From Nissolia schottii (taxonomy: Eukaryota; Streptophyta; Magnoliopsida; Fabales; Fabaceae): DNA of 64,000 nucleotides. Every line of letters starts with the position of its first letter. The stretch's first letter is position 1. The stretch covers positions 1,574,566-1,638,565 of the forward strand of contig QANU01095819.1 in the NCBI GenBank assembly GCA_003254905.1, written 5' to 3'. Below the pieces are notes generated by a model. That model made no database searches, was not told the DNA's origin, and was given only the letters and a program-made list of their open reading frames with translations. The position numbers and the translations under genes were made by a program. Positions 24,700 to 42,839 of this stretch are shown in pieces.

Positions 24700-27589
24700 T
24701 CTGCGGGTCCCACTGCTCCCCCTATCATTATCTCTGTAATCTCTTAATTACCCCCTAGCCCCCTAGGCCTTAACCCTTCTTACTCCTTCATTTCCCTAAT
24801 TTCATTTAGATAAATATAAATAAATTTCACATAAATATGAAAATAAAAATAAAATAAATATTATATTTTATTTGATGATAATATATAATACATAATTCAT
24901 GGTGAAAGACTGAAAGTAATGGTGAGTGGTTGAATTCATTATTTACATATAAATGATAAAATTATTAATATAAATATATCATGAATAAATTTTTTAAAAA
25001 AAAGTTATTAAAGTATCATTTTCATGTTCATATACAAAATATGTTATTTTTTATTCTAAAACAGAAATTTTTATAACTACCTTAATAATTATTAATCAGG
25101 ATTTTGAATCTCCATAGAGATGTACTGTATTTATTTTTCCCCTTTTGGGAATTGGGATGGCGGTTGAGGGAGAGGGGCAATATTGAGAACTAGATCGTGT
25201 CGTAGCCCTATTAACCAGGAAGATATGGGAGAAGGATGGTGTAATGAGTAGAAATAATGGCAAGAGAGTAAATAGGGATGAAGTTGGTGGGCAGAAGGGA
25301 AGGTAATGCGTGGATAGGAGGAGGATCAGAGTCTTAAAATACACAAAAGCATGGGATGGAAGTATAGTAGCAGCAGTAGGACACACAGGACACCATCATG
25401 ACCTTTTCGCATGCGTCTTCATTTTGAATATATTTTTTTTTCTTTATTTTATTTACATTTCCAAAAGAAAATACTTCTATATTACTCTTTCGGAAAACAA
25501 TTTAATAAATTTGGTAATACTAGTATGAAAGAGAATAAGATGATGATGGCTGTGTCATGTATATCCGTATACACTGTGGTAGTGGTGTGGCATCCGTATA
25601 TGCTATTATACCAACGAACCACATCACTAGGTGCATGACATGAGCCACGACCATGATTGACACGACACATGTGACATTGGACGCGATGGGATGGTAGGTG
25701 TGGTATACACAGTGACATACGAAGGAAGGACCTTATGGTTGGATTGGATATGTCGGCTACAAACATGTTACATGCCACTTCACTTCTTCCGTGTATTCTA
25801 CAGCTATACTATACTGCTCTGCGTGTTTCCCGTTTTTGGCAGTCTAGATTTCATACAACGAAGAAAGTCTTTCCTTCCACATATATCACAAATTTATATT
25901 TACATCACATATTAAAAAAAAACTTAATATTTATATTAATATTAGTGTACATGTAGCACTATTTTTTATATAATTTATTATAAAACTAGTGTGATTTTCA
26001 TATCTGTCAAACAAATATTTCATATATGAAAACTCTCAAGGCAATGGAAATAAAACCAACCCTCTTAAAAATATGAAGAAAGATGTGAAAGTGGAGGCAA
26101 TTATAAAAGAAAGGTAAAAATTTGAAGTGAATAATGAAGAAGTGACAAAATAATTTATTTTTTAAACCAATTTTTTTTTAAACTAATTATAAATAAGAAT
26201 AAAATTGTTATATAAAATTGTACACCAAATAATAATTATCTTCTTGTATCTTCTTTATACAATAGTGTATAGATAATAATGTTATTGGCATGTTATTTTA
26301 GTCTCATCAATAATGTTATTTACAAATTAAGCAAGTGAGATGCCCTTTCTTGCCCCTGTTGTCAAAAAGAAAAAAGATTGCCCTTTTATTTTACTAAGAT
26401 AATTAAAAAAAATGTTCAACATATTTCGTGATGCAGAAAGTAAAATTGGCTTTAAACGGCAAGAGATTAAGTTATTAGCTTTAAGAAAAACCTCCTTTAG
26501 TCTCGTAAAAAAAAAAGATTAATTTATCGCAACTCAACAAATTGCAACAAATCGAATAATTAGCAACAAAGTTTTGAATTTAATAAACTCAGTATAATTT
26601 AATATAAAAAAAAAAAACTTTTCCTAATATAAGGGGTGTAAAGGCCCAAACAAATTAGACTAGTAACTACGAGCCCATTTTAACATTAAATTCATACTTC
26701 GTAGTATACAAATATGAAAAGTTCATGTATACAAATACTCAAAAGGGTTGTCTTGAAATAGTATATAAATATCTGTGTAGGTAAGAATAGAAAGGTAAAA
26801 TGAAAGGAGAAAGCAATAGTTGGGGAAGGCGTACAAAGCACTGACATAGTGACATTGATATCACGCTCATGTCCATATCCGTCTTGAGCGTCACATATAT
26901 TTGACCAAATGAATGAACAAGTACGTACTACTACAATGCAATCATGCTCTCCTCTCCTTCATCTAAATCTTCTCCAATTCATTTCATTCTCGATTTATTG
27001 GAATCAATTAACAACCAAGGCTTCAATACTGCTTGCTACCTTCATGCCTCATTTGACACAGCCTAACTAATACTGCTAGGCGTAGGCTTCTTCAGTATAT
27101 AACTACTATTATTAGTAGTATTCACGGGTCAATGAGATTGAGGATCAGAGTACGAAGGAAATGCTTTATCAAAAAAAGAGTGTGAAGGAAATGGATGACT
27201 TTGGCAATGAGGCCACCATCCATGGCAGCTTGGACATCAAATCCTCACCATGATGACGTGGCCACATTTATCATTTTTTACTTTTTACTCCCTGTAAAAG
27301 TTACAATAAAAAGGTTAAAGAAACTACACTGATAAAGTTTCTTCTCACTCCTCCACCCGAAATGCTTACGGTTGTGAGAAACTTCCTGGCATGCAACTCA
27401 TAACTTTAATTTTAGTGTATTTAGAGCTATGAAGATGGAGCACGACAACGACAACAACAAAAAATGTCTTTAATCTGGTATGTGTAGTACATGCAAAAAT
27501 TACTTCGACGCTCAAGTCAATATATAAGTTATGGGATAATATTATAATATAAATGAGTTTCATGTTTATATATTGGTTGCATTCTAATC
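24700..27589. other. Intergenic, no gene seen
   Basis: AT-rich DNA with no coding-like frame. At 25946-25964, GTGTACATGTAGCACTATT resembles one terminus of the Mutator-like MITE family found elsewhere in the window; no partner end or flanking duplication was found. Confidence 0.55.
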
Positions 27590-28020
27590 ATGAGTTCGAG
27601 ATGCATCACATAAATCTGATATATCATTGGCACATCCTCACACATATGGAACTCGACCCAATACATTGGGCTCAAGACCTAGACCATGCGAAGTAACGCA
27701 TGTATTAATACATGCTTACACGTTGCGAATGTAGCCCCCCTCATGAGGCATCATAAACACATTTAACACATAATTGGTTTCATGATGATTTCGACTACAG
27801 TTACAAAACAACTCAATGGACAAAACATCAATCACTTACTCACAGTATATAAGCATGAAGCACACTCATGCTCTGGTACGTTTTTGTCTCTTATCACCTC
27901 ATACTACTCATACACTAATTTAGGCATGGTAATGGTTTTTGTAGGTACCATATCCGCCAGACAAGGACATCACTCACATCACCTTCGTGCACCATCATCC
28001 TATTAGTTTGTGGTTTTATT
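27590..28020 (+). mobile_element. LTR-like fragment, probable Ty3/gypsy-type
   Basis: The stretch CTAATTTAGGCATGGTAATG followed by GTTTTTGTAGGTACC (about 27919-27951) matches the pattern seen near the end of many legume LTRs (a CTTGAG-CGTTGGAGTG-TTTGCAGGTACC type signature). It is preceded by a TATAAGCATG stretch. Its left part (about 27650-27700, GACCCAATACATTGGGCTC) resembles 54965-55015. No PBS, internal domain or second LTR was found. Confidence 0.35.
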
Positions 28021-29262
28021 CTAATATTAAAGTTATGAGTAATATCTCATAATAGTCCAATTTACTCATAACATATACTTTGAAATAGTGACCCTTATTA
28101 TGCATGTTGAGATACCTCATAATTGTGATCGAGACCAATATGAGGATGTTAATCATGGCTTTTATGTAAGCTAATACGTTCACGATGCCTAATAAAAATA
28201 GGTCTGGTTACTTTCTTTCATAAGGATTTGTCGATTATGGAACTATCTTGTTGATAGTATATCGGGCAAGGATTTGAGGCCCAATATGAAGATTTGAGAT
28301 CCTTTTGTGATAAATGCGTCATGGGGGTGTTATAGTGGTGGAGTTGGGTGTGTGTGTGCGTGGTGGTAGTGGGAATGAGACATGAGTGATGGTGGTGATG
28401 AGAATGAGGGTGTGAGTGGTGGTAGGCTCAAGGTTAAGGTGGAAGAAGTGGTGGTGGTGGGGTGAAGGGACTAAATAGTCTCTAAAATTTTTTGGCAAGG
28501 TTGGTCCCTAAGCTTTACCATCAAAACATGTTTTGGGCTGACTAAGAGAGAGGAAGGAGAATACTATGTTGTTAATTGATGCATCAATTGTTAGTAATCT
28601 AGTGCACAACGGGACCAACAGGTCTAACGTTTACAAAGTCTAAATACTAATGTGTTCTTATTAAAAGTATAGAGATCAAATAAAACAATTGTGTAAAGTT
28701 AGGGGATTAAATAAGATATTAACCTTTAAACTTTTTTTTTTCAAAAGTAAAGTTAGTTTTTATCATAAGTTTTTATTTTTTTTGGGATGATGAAAGATTG
28801 AAGAAAGGTCCATATTTAAAAAGCCAAACCTAGGCCCAACTTTATAAGCTTTGTATCTGGATGGCTAAATTGAATCCACACTTATTTGCTTTCTGGGCCA
28901 CATTGTATTGTAATCAACATCCTGACCAGTAATAAAATCAAAAATAAAAAACCATTGTGACCCGTACCCATCTTCAGAAGCATAAATAGAATAATGCAAA
29001 TTTAAATGCTCAAAAAGAACAATAATGAGAATGGACACATTTTGCATAAAATTAACCTTAGCTTATAGTGTTATAATTTTTTTTTACGAAAAGCATTTTA
29101 CAATATATATAGGAAAAAAATAACTAATATTTTAAAAAATCATTTTTATTAAATTTGAGATTTTTCAAAAAAAAAATATGAAAGAAGTAGCTTTGAAATT
29201 CAAATGACAAGTTAAAAATGGGAAAAATACAAAAAAAAAAAAAAGAAGCGGAAGAGGGAGAA
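28021..29262. other. Intergenic with GT/GGT-rich and MITE-like stretches
   Basis: A GGTGGTG-rich stretch runs from about 28325 to 28465. At 28466-28725 the sequence begins GGGACTAAATAGTCTCTAAA and ends near AGGGGATTAAATAAGATATT, a pattern often seen in plant intergenic repeats. No flanking duplication is clear. No gene is seen. Confidence 0.35.
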
Positions 29263-29464
29263 TTAGGGTTTTGAAATGAAATAGGTAAATACAAAAATAG
29301 AGTCTGCTTCATTACAATCTCGAGCAACTGAGTTGAGGGGAGCGTGTTGGTTTGGGAGGGAAAATTCTAAACACATCCCCCCCAACCCAAAAAAATTGAT
29401 CCCATTTTCACAATCTGAATCCATCTCTCTCGCTCGCTCCTCTCTTCTTCCCTCCAATCACCAG

Positions 29465-30081
29465 GTACTCTCTCTCTCTCTCTCTCTCTGAATACTCTTT
29501 GAATCTCCGAAAACCATTCTTTGAATACTCTCTCTCTGTTTGCTGGGTAATTCCTCAAGCAAAGCAAGTGATTCAGTGTTTTGTGTGAGTTTTTTTCAAT
29601 ATTATCGGGGTTTCGATGCTGTTCTAGCCTTGTCGCAGCTCGACCTAGCTCGTTCCCATCTTCTTCGTTTTCAATTTTTTGGCTGAGATATAAAACACAA
29701 TACAATTGCTTGCGTTGTAGATTTCCTTTTATTCTCTTATTTCTTGCACTTTACCGGAAACAATTCGATTGAGAAACTTAGCTAGCGGTCTTACTTTGCT
29801 GATACCAATTTTGTCGTTTTTCTTTTATTGAGAAAAAAAAAAGTTGTTTAGCTAATGAATTTTAGCTTCCTGCATAAAATGAAATAAAATTGAATTAGTA
29901 TTTAGGTTGTTCTGCAATATTCCAATGTTCAGCCCTAGAATGGACTTCGCAATTTTAGCGAGCTTAGTTAGATACATGTTAACTCTACTCATTATTCAAT
30001 ATCCTTAGCAATCATACTCTTAGCTTGGCTCTTTCGGCGAATTTTGTTTTAATGCATTTGGTTCATCGCCTTGCTTTGCAG
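29465..30081 (+). other. Probable 5'-UTR intron of NUP35
   Basis: A CCAG|GTACTC donor at 29464/29465, at the start of a (CT)n run (about 29468-29490), pairs with a TTTGCAG acceptor ending at 30081, 38 bases before the NUP35 ATG. Intron-bearing leaders are common in plant housekeeping genes. This is predicted from splice consensus only. Confidence 0.45.
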
Positions 30082-30119
30082 CTAGTAGTTCCATTTGGTT
30101 AAATAGCGGATAAATAAAC

Positions 30120-31802
30120 ATGAGCACCACAGTGCACAAAACTCCGAGATCTGGTAGACAGTCATTATTTTTCCAGGATTTAGCGTCCCCTGTTTCTGCC
30201 CGTAGAGGAAAGTTTTCTAGTCCTGGCCAGGCATCTGTGGCGTCTGCTTTATGGCGTGAGAACTTTGGTGGTTCGGACCTTCCGCCGCCTCCTGTTTTTA
30301 CTTTGGAAGACAGATCAGACTTCTCTCCTGAATCGGGCATACTGGATTACCAAGTGTCTCCGGAGACTAAGTCCGATGTTAGGACACCAATCCAAACTCC
30401 AAATAGAGAATTTTCTACTCCGGCTAAAAGCAAACCAGAGGCCAGCACATCTTATGCTTTAAGAGGGGTGCAGCAGAACCAACAGGGCTCACCGGGTTTG
30501 AGTTGGTGGTCACCTGCAACTGCAAAGAGTGGCGGTGAACAAGATGAGAAAGGAAGGAGTTCGCCAGTTGAGGGTGTGGTTCAGCCTGGTGCTCTGATAA
30601 CTCTTCCTCCACAACTGGAAGTAGCAAGGCCTGAAGTTCAGAGGAATTCCTTGCCAGCAGGGAATCTCAATGAGGAAGAATGGGTAACTGTTTATGGGTA
30701 TGGTCTTAACTCTGCTTTAGCATTGCAGTTTTATCTATTGCTGAGTAGTGAGTAATATCCTTTATCCTATTAGACTATAAAACTAACTATAAGCAATTGG
30801 TGTTGAGATTCTGCACATTTTGCTGCAGTCAAATACATAAGAGAAGTTCTAATAAAATAACACCATAAAGTTTTACTTCCTTACTCCTAAAGAAGTTGCT
30901 CCAAAACACTTGAGAGCAAACCCATGCTTCACAAAAAAAAAAAAAAAAGGGAAAAGAAAAAGAAAAAACACTTATTCCAAATGGAAAAAGACTGCTTAGC
31001 AATGTAAGTAGTAAAAAAAATGTTCACCTGTTTCTGTGTAAGAATTTGACATCATGCACAGTTGTGGATTGGTAGGAAAAAAGTTCTGAGGTGTGGATTT
31101 TCTTTCTAAAATGTATGGTTTTTTTTTTTTTGGAAGCTTTGAGAATATGCTCTTTTACATCTTCAATAAGGCCTGCTGAACATTTTGCAACTATGTTTAA
31201 GGTGCCAAATCAATTAAATAAAGAGACTTAATTTCTAAAATGTACATAGCAATATACATGCTTGTGACAATGTTCCTTCTGTACAGATTTTCTCCAGGTG
31301 ATACTAATTTGGTTTTAAGGGAGTTTGAAAAATGTGGTGAAATTTTGAAACATGTTTCTGGTCCTAGAGATGCTAATTGGATGCACATTTTGTATCAGGT
31401 TTTCAATCTTTCCCTTGCTTGGACAATGTTTAAATTCTTTTTCATAAAGGCCAAAGTTGTTTAATCCAAGACTAAAAAATTTCTTTGCATATGCAGAATC
31501 GTTCTGATGCACAAAAAGCTCTTAACAAGAATGGAATGCAAATTAATGGAGTCCTAATTGTTGGTGTGAAACCCTTGGATCCAATGCAACGTCAAGCTTT
31601 GAATGAAAGGCTTAACAATCAGGGATTTATGCCCTTACCTCTACCCTCTGCTCGAATTTCAGAATCGAGTACATTGAAAGCTCCCTCTCGACCTTACTAT
31701 CTGCAGAATGGCAACTCAACTGCACGACAGACTGGAGGGACCATTGCTTCCCCAACAAAATCATTGGTGTCCAAGATCATGGACTTGATGTTTGGAGTCT
31801 AG
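30120..31802 (+). CDS. NUP35: Nuclear pore complex protein NUP35 (MPPN/Nup53-type RRM), 331 aa
   Basis: Three exons, 30120-30697, 31287-31398 and 31497-31802, splice in frame to 331 residues. The first 180 residues are Ser/Pro-rich and disordered, with several SP/TP sites typical of mitotic phosphoproteins. Residues from about 183 to 262 form the atypical Nup35-type RRM (EEWVTVYGFSP, then HVSGPRDANWMHILYQNRSD, then GVLIVGVKPLDP), which dimerises in this family rather than binding RNA. The C-terminus KSLVSKIMDLMFGV is an amphipathic helix like the membrane-binding tail of Nup53/Nup35. The protein is expected in the inner ring of the nuclear pore. Length matches the Arabidopsis homologue At3g16310 (about 330 aa). 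FTSHI2 follows on the same strand 1.2 kb downstream. Confidence 0.93.
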
Positions 31803-32883
31803 ATTATAGCTTTTCTGGCGAATCAGATTATATCATTCTATTTTGTTGTAAGTGATGGTTTAACTCTTTCGGCTATTCATACACTGAGAAGAGATTGGCG
31901 TGTCTTTCGGATTTGAGTTGAAATGTTTACTCTTTAGATGCCAGTGGTTGGAATTTACTTCATCTTAGCATTGCAATCTTAGTGATGATCATAGATCAAT
32001 ACTTGGTAGCTGTGTTGCGGGAACATAATGTATTCGTACAGGTTCATGAATAGGTCAGTAAAGCTGATCATACTGTATGAGCTTGTGATTTGGTGCCCTT
32101 GTTATATGGTTAAAAGAAAGGATTTTCTAGCCTTTGCATTGATTACAGAGAATGAGCTATAATTTGAGCTTATTTGCTTGTGCTTTCCACAACTTTTTTA
32201 GGCAAAAATATCGAAAGTGCAGAGCCCAAAATATGTATTGGAATTCGTTATGCAAATTTTCAAATATATGTTATGTTTCGACTTTCCACTGATATTTTTT
32301 TTAAGCTATATAAAACTGATTCTTACTTTCTATACAATAAAACTGATCCTTAATCTGTGAGGACCTAGGTTTAAACTCTGCATCAGGGGGTGAAATCAGA
32401 TGTTGGCTTCTAGCATTAGTCAATCCTTGGCTTAAGAACTGGAATGACATGACTCGATTACCCCGATATAAAGCAGTGCTCAAACGTGGAACAACCGAGT
32501 CTCAAGTTTTGCACGAAAAAGATGTAATAGCTAAGCTTAACCAAGGTTTTCTTTGTTGGTCGAATTAAACCAAGGTTTTTGTAGCCTAGCGATTAACCTT
32601 TGGAATTTGGGCTGTAGCTAGCATTTAACAGAAAGTTTATGGTGTGAGGTCCGTGTCGTATATGTCCAAATTTATCGAGTACAACAATCTAATTAAAAAC
32701 ATATTTTTAAAAATTTAAATAAAAGTGCAATGTAAAAATAAAATTTAAACACTAAATATTTTGGAGAGGAGAAAAACAAGCTCAGTGATACGGTAAATGC
32801 AACTTATCCGAAGAGCTGAGAAAGCACTGAACTTGTTCTTCATCATCTTCATCGCTCCTTTAATTAATCATTCTTCATCATCA
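31803..32883. other. NUP35-FTSHI2 spacer, no gene seen
   Basis: It contains the NUP35 3' region and the FTSHI2 promoter. A fragment reading GACCTAGGTTTAAACTCTGC near 32364 faintly resembles a tRNA-type B box, but no SINE structure was established. Confidence 0.5.
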
Positions 32884-32981
32884 ATGGCAACAACAAATGT
32901 CTGCATCAACCAACACAATCATCTCACAATGTAATGTAGCATGAAACCCAAACCTCTGTCTTTTCCCACAACACTCCATCC

Positions 32982-37738
<4,757 letters not shown>

Positions 37739-38390
37739 CATATTGTAGGGGCAAATGTCCCACCAATTTTGGGAGTTGTTTGCTATAGGGCTTAGTGTAA
37801 CCTCATTCTTGTATTATATTCCTGTAGTATACTGAGTCTTTTAGGATGTTAGCTTTTGCTATCATTCTTTTCTACCTGGCTGGACTATTGATTCAGCCAT
37901 TCCTGAGGCTTCTGTTTTAAGTGCTGCTGATATATGGATTGTGATTATGCTTTTATTGTCATGCACTCATAGTAATGGTAATGAACTAGCCACACATTGT
38001 TTTTAATACAATTGAAATAAAAAAATGGTAACACATAATGTGCTTTTCCCCCAAAAGGGGAATAAAATGCTGATCTTAATTTAGAAGACAGTTTATTTTT
38101 AGCTGAATCCTCATTGGCCCCTTTAAGTCACGTAAGCTACTTTACCGGCCTTATTCTAAAACCAGCAACATGAACTGGATCATTCTATGACTAATATTAG
38201 CTTATAACCGCCACCAAAACTACCCACTAAGCCCCACCACGTATAACACTTATGCTCGTGTGCTTATTATTATATACGTGTCTCTCTCATATGTAACGTT
38301 TGTATATATAATCTTACCTACAATTTGCAGGGGAGTTACGATCGTCTATTGCCGCTTCTAAACATTGTTGGTCGATAAAGAACACAAAGC
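37739..38390. other. FTSHI2-ENODL spacer
   Basis: Holds the FTSHI2 3' region and the promoter of the next gene. No frame is supported. A TTTGCAG acceptor-like site near 38330 could mark a leader intron of the phytocyanin gene. Confidence 0.4.
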
Positions 38391-39335
38391 ATGGCATACC
38401 TTTCGGGTGTCCTATGCAATTATGTGATGCTCATCATTTTCTTGGCTATCTTCAATTCTTCTGTTGAAGCTGTCAGGGAATTCATAGTTGGTGATCACTC
38501 GGGCTGGCATGAACCTGGCCCCAATGATACTTCATTTTACACCCATTGGGCTGAAAGTAACAGATTTCAAGTTGGAGACTCTCTTGGTAATTACGTTTCT
38601 TCAATCACTTAACATGCCTTATTATTCTTTGCTCTTACTCTTGGAGATGAATTGGACTATTTTAACTGCTTAGTCTGCTTTGGTTGAAGTTACATTACCT
38701 ATTAGTCACATTTTGTGTTATAACTTACATCGAAGGTGAAATTAATTTCTATGCAATTATAATATAAAACAATTTTACATTTTCAGCAAACAAAAATTCA
38801 AGAAAAAGCATGACAATTGAACTAGTTTTGAGTATACACAAGAGTATTGTAAATTATGTTACTTCCCTTTTCTTTTCAAGTGTTTGAGTACCAGAATGAT
38901 TCAGTTCTAACTGTGGAGAAGTGGGATTACTTCCACTGTGATGGGAGTGATCCCATCACAGCATTTGACAATGGGAAGAGCACACTCAACCTTAACAGGC
39001 CTGGCGCATTCTACTTCATCAGCGGCACCGAAGATCACTGCAGCAACGGCCAGAAGCTACTTGTTGAGGTCATGTCTTCACATCCTCATCCAGTTCCAAA
39101 ATCTCCACCTCCCATTGCTGCTACTGCTCCTGCTCCATCACCCATTGTCGTTTCTCTTCCACCCTATCAAGAAGGCTTCCCCTCACCAATGTTGGCGCCT
39201 CGAGGCTTCTCATTCTCGCCGATGGCTTCTTCCCCTTCTGATGATGAGAGCACAGATGCTTCGGCCTCGGCGGCGCTAATTAGTTCAGCATTTATGGCTC
39301 CATTTGTAGTAGTTGTGCTGCTATTAGCACTGTGA
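38391..39335 (+). CDS. Early nodulin-like protein (phytocyanin domain, GPI-anchored), 216 aa
   Basis: Two exons, 38391-38586 and 38881-39335, encode 216 residues. Residues 1-27 form a signal peptide ending near SSVEA. The phytocyanin domain (about 28-130) has REFIVGDHSGWHEP, then SNRFQVGDSLVFEYQNDS, then FYFISGTEDHCSNGQKLLVE. The two disulfide cysteines (FHC and DHC) remain, but the copper-ligand cysteine is serine (FISG for FICG) and the first His is missing, so copper binding is unlikely. This defines the early-nodulin-like (ENODL) class. Residues from about 135 to 165 are proline-rich (KSPPPIAATAPAPSP), an arabinogalactan-type region. The hydrophobic tail (AFMAPFVVVVLLLAL) is a GPI-attachment signal. 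Expected at the outer plasma membrane or apoplast. It converges with the ankyrin gene 580 bp away. Confidence 0.92.
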
Positions 39336-39914
39336 TTTTCATGTTATGGCTTCCTTAGTTGATAGGCATTACTACCATTTAAACTTTTTTTTTTTTTAAT
39401 CTTCTTTCAACCATTCCCTTTGATATTTATCATTATGGTTTTTGTATTGGATTTGATTATTTGTGATGATTGCTTGGCTTTCTCCATGCATAAGTTTTGG
39501 CTTTTGGGCTGAAGTAGTTTATTGTTTTTTCCGGTGTTCCTTAGATCATTCAGCTTTCGACTTTGGATTCCACTCCGTGCAGTGTATCATATATGTGACT
39601 CTAAGCAATTCAACATTCAGAGTATATTTTTTCATGCTCTAGAGTCTGCCAAAATAATAACAATAAAAAAAAAGTACAAATCAGCAAATGTGTTATGTTA
39701 GATGACTAGGAAAGGGTAAAAGTAGCTAGAGCCCTACACAGACCAATCACAGAATTGCATTGCTTTAGTTTACTAGGTCTAGTAGCTTTTCAGGATTTTT
39801 TTTTCTTCATGATTCTGGCTTGTGAAATAGTTTAAGAAAATGTTTTGTAATATACATCATTAACATTCTTGTAGGAGTGGTAATTATGCACATTTTCATT
39901 GAGAACAAAGTTAG
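39336..39914. other. Convergent 3' intergenic spacer
   Basis: Shared 3' flank of the plus-strand phytocyanin gene and the minus-strand ankyrin gene. Contains poly-T and poly-A runs and no coding frame. Confidence 0.6.
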
Positions 39915-42613
39915 TCAGTATGAATGATAGCCCTGCAAATAAGAGCTCTCAATATCTGAATTATGACTTTCCCCTTCGGAGTCTGCAGCTCCACCCCCAC
40001 TACTTTCCTTTCTTGTCTTTCTCCACTTGAATTTCCTCAGCCAGTGGTCCACCAGCATCACACCAAGACCAATGAAGATTGTCCCCAGAGAGCCACCACC
40101 AAGTGCTATTAGCACCACAGATAGCCATTGCATCCCATGACTATGTGGCAAGATCACCCACGTGGCTGCCACATAGCCACTTGCCATGAATGCTACAGCC
40201 ATCCACATGACCTTGTGAGCTATAGTCAATAGCCTCATATGTGGCTTCATCCTAAAGGGAATGATGCTAACTAGGACAACGACTATAGATAGAGAGGCGA
40301 ATAGTGCTATGTTGTTGCTTATTGCAAAGACCTTGAATGCTTTTGTTTTACCAACCATTGACTTCCCCATCATTGGTCCTTCTTGGTATACACCACCAGG
40401 AGGGGAAATCCCAGCAGCAAAAGTGACAGTTGCAATCAAAACAGCAACTAATATGACAGTGTTCCTTGCATTTATCAATGCCTCTTTGTGCATCTCCTTG
40501 TACTTACTCCTTTGAGCATAATAAAGCTGGTTTAGATTGTCCCTTTGCTTTTTGCTCTGATGCTTGTTATGTTTCCCTAAAGTTGGGGAGAGGTAGTATG
40601 GTTTGTAGGTTCCATTCTCAAATCTCTCACTTGCTTGAAGCTGAGGTGATCTAGTGGAGTCTGTGCTTTTGCTAATTTCTGGTGGGCTTGTGCAATCAAA
40701 ATAAACCATTTCATTTGGCACTTCCAATTCATTGGTTGTGTACCTTCTTGACAAGGAAAGCCTTGATGCTATAGGTGATGGATAACTGTCCCTGTCTACT
40801 TCCGGCGAACGAGAGAAAGCAGATAGGATGCTTCTTTTACCACCAGCTCTGATGAATGCTGCTTGTAGCTGCCTGTTTTCTGCACTGTCCTTGGCCTGGT
40901 CAAGGATGTCAAGTGCTGTGATCCCTTCGCTGTTCCGAGTATTAATATCCAGCTTTGTCTTGTTGATCAAGAATTCTGCTATCTACAATGATCATGAATG
41001 AAACTATAAGCACAAGCACAGGACTGTATTCACATTCAAAATCAATAGGCTACAAAATTTTAATGGCCAGGACGTATATCATTTTTTAGAATTCATTGCT
41101 TTCTGTATTAATTGATCCTCAGGTCAATTTTTATATATATGCTTAGTTGACCTACTTGGCATCTTGTTTTCTCATGTTTCTCTTGATTTCAAACTGGTAA
41201 ATCATCATTTTCTTCCCATCAAACATATTCAGAACCAGCATGAATTACTCACCTTATGGCGCCCACCGACAACTGCAAGGTGCAAGACACTGTTGCCATA
41301 TCGATCTTGACAGTACAAAAGGTTTGTTCCATTGGAGACTTGCACCAAGAACACCAAAGCTTCATGGCATCCACATCTCACAGCTAAATGGAATACTGTT
41401 TCTTCTTCTCTTGTGAGATAGTGAAATGATGCAGCACTACCTGACACAAAATCATCAAGTATTGTGGCCTTCCCATTCATTACTGCCAGGTGCAATGGTG
41501 TGTAGCCATTGTCGTTGTATTGTAATGCAAGATTTGGATCACGCCTTAGTAGGATCCACACAATCTCTCTGTGCCCTTTGTTACAAGCATGGTGCAATGG
41601 TGAATTCCCATTGTCGTCAATCACTTGAGCAAGCTCTGGCCACTTATTCAACAACTCTCTAACAACATCTGCACAGACAAGCAATAAGTTTAGTGGATTG
41701 CATAGTTCCAACTATTTTCCTGTGTTCTTCATTTTTCAAGATTGTTTTAGAATTCATTGTTCTTCGTTTTGTTCTTATCATATTTCCCATTTAATCTTGC
41801 TTGGCTTACTTACATTGTCTTCTTAATGTTTATTGAACTTGACTCTACAACAAAGATTTTACGAAGAAAATATTGAAAACAGAAAACAAGATTTTACTAT
41901 TTTCACTATCTTTATTATTTCCTTTGACTTTAGCCCTATAAGTGAAGAGGTTGTTTCCAAAATTTGAACCATAACTTAACTGTCATAAGACAACAACTTT
42001 ACCGTTGCACCTAGGCTCACTCTCAGAGGAGATGAATGTTACTTTATCAAAAAAGAGTCATTAGTTGGACTTGAAGATCAAAGCAAAGTCGAGTTATAGA
42101 TAAAAACATCAGAGTTGAAGGAACACTCAAAATAAATGGAAAACTCTTGATGCCCCCACCTGTGTGTCCTCTTAAAGCAGCAACATGGATACAAGTTTGA
42201 TCAAACCCTGGTGCCCCTGGCCCCACCATCTCAGGTAGATTCAGCAGGAGGTTAACCATGTCAAGATGACCATGGCTGCAAGCCAAAAACAAAGGAGACT
42301 TACAATTAGGATTAAGTTTACAAGCAGCATTGGGATTGGCATCTAGCAGCAACATCAAGACCTTGGCATTCTCTTGCATGCAAGCCTTATGAACTGGTGT
42401 CTCCAGGTTTTTATTCTCAGCAGAAACCATGTCAGGCCAAAATCTGAGAATCTCAGACACCATTTCAGTGCAACCATAATTGGAAGCAAGGTGCAGTGGG
42501 GTGCTGAAGGAATCAGATGTTCTCTGATTAAGGATTCCTTCATTCTCCTTAACTAGGCTTGAAAATGTGGTTATGTCATTTTGCCTAATTGCATCTAAAA
42601 GCTTTGGATCCAT
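39915..42613 (-). CDS. Ankyrin-repeat membrane protein with PGG domain (ITN1/ACD6-like), 645 aa
   Basis: Three exons, 42160-42613, 41253-41668 and 39915-40982, splice in frame to 645 residues. Residues from about 30 to 315 form eight or nine ankyrin repeats, with cores such as TPLHLASNYG, SPLHHACNKGH, TPLHLAVMNGK and SVLHLAVVGGR. A Ser-rich linker (about 330-445) follows. From about 464 comes the PGG domain with four membrane segments: TVILVAVLIATVTFAAGISP (then PGG), ALFASLSIVVVLVSIIPF, VMWMAVAFMASGYVAATW and VVLIALGGGSLGTIFIGL. The tail is Ser/Gly/Asp-rich. This architecture is that of plant ITN1/ACD6-type proteins at the plasma membrane, linked to salt or defence signalling. The specific role here is unknown. 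A hAT-like MITE lies about 230 bp upstream. Confidence 0.9.
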
Positions 42614-42839
42614 ATTCCTGGGCTTGTAACTCCTTTAGGAAGTGAGAAAGTAAATAGAGTTAAGCTCTGTGACCCCTTTATAACAAGTTCAACAACAATA
42701 GTACACATAGACTACATAGACTTTTGAGCGTGTATGCATCAACATCAAGCACTAATTCCTCAACATGTTCAAGGAAAATTCCGGTTAGAGCTGTCTCTAA
42801 AAAGTCAAGATAATCACAGTCACCAAGAATCTTCTTTGG

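Noticed and set aside
32340..32660. SINE-like B-box and A-box words
   Set aside because: Order and spacing do not fit a tRNA-derived promoter and no tail or duplication was seen.
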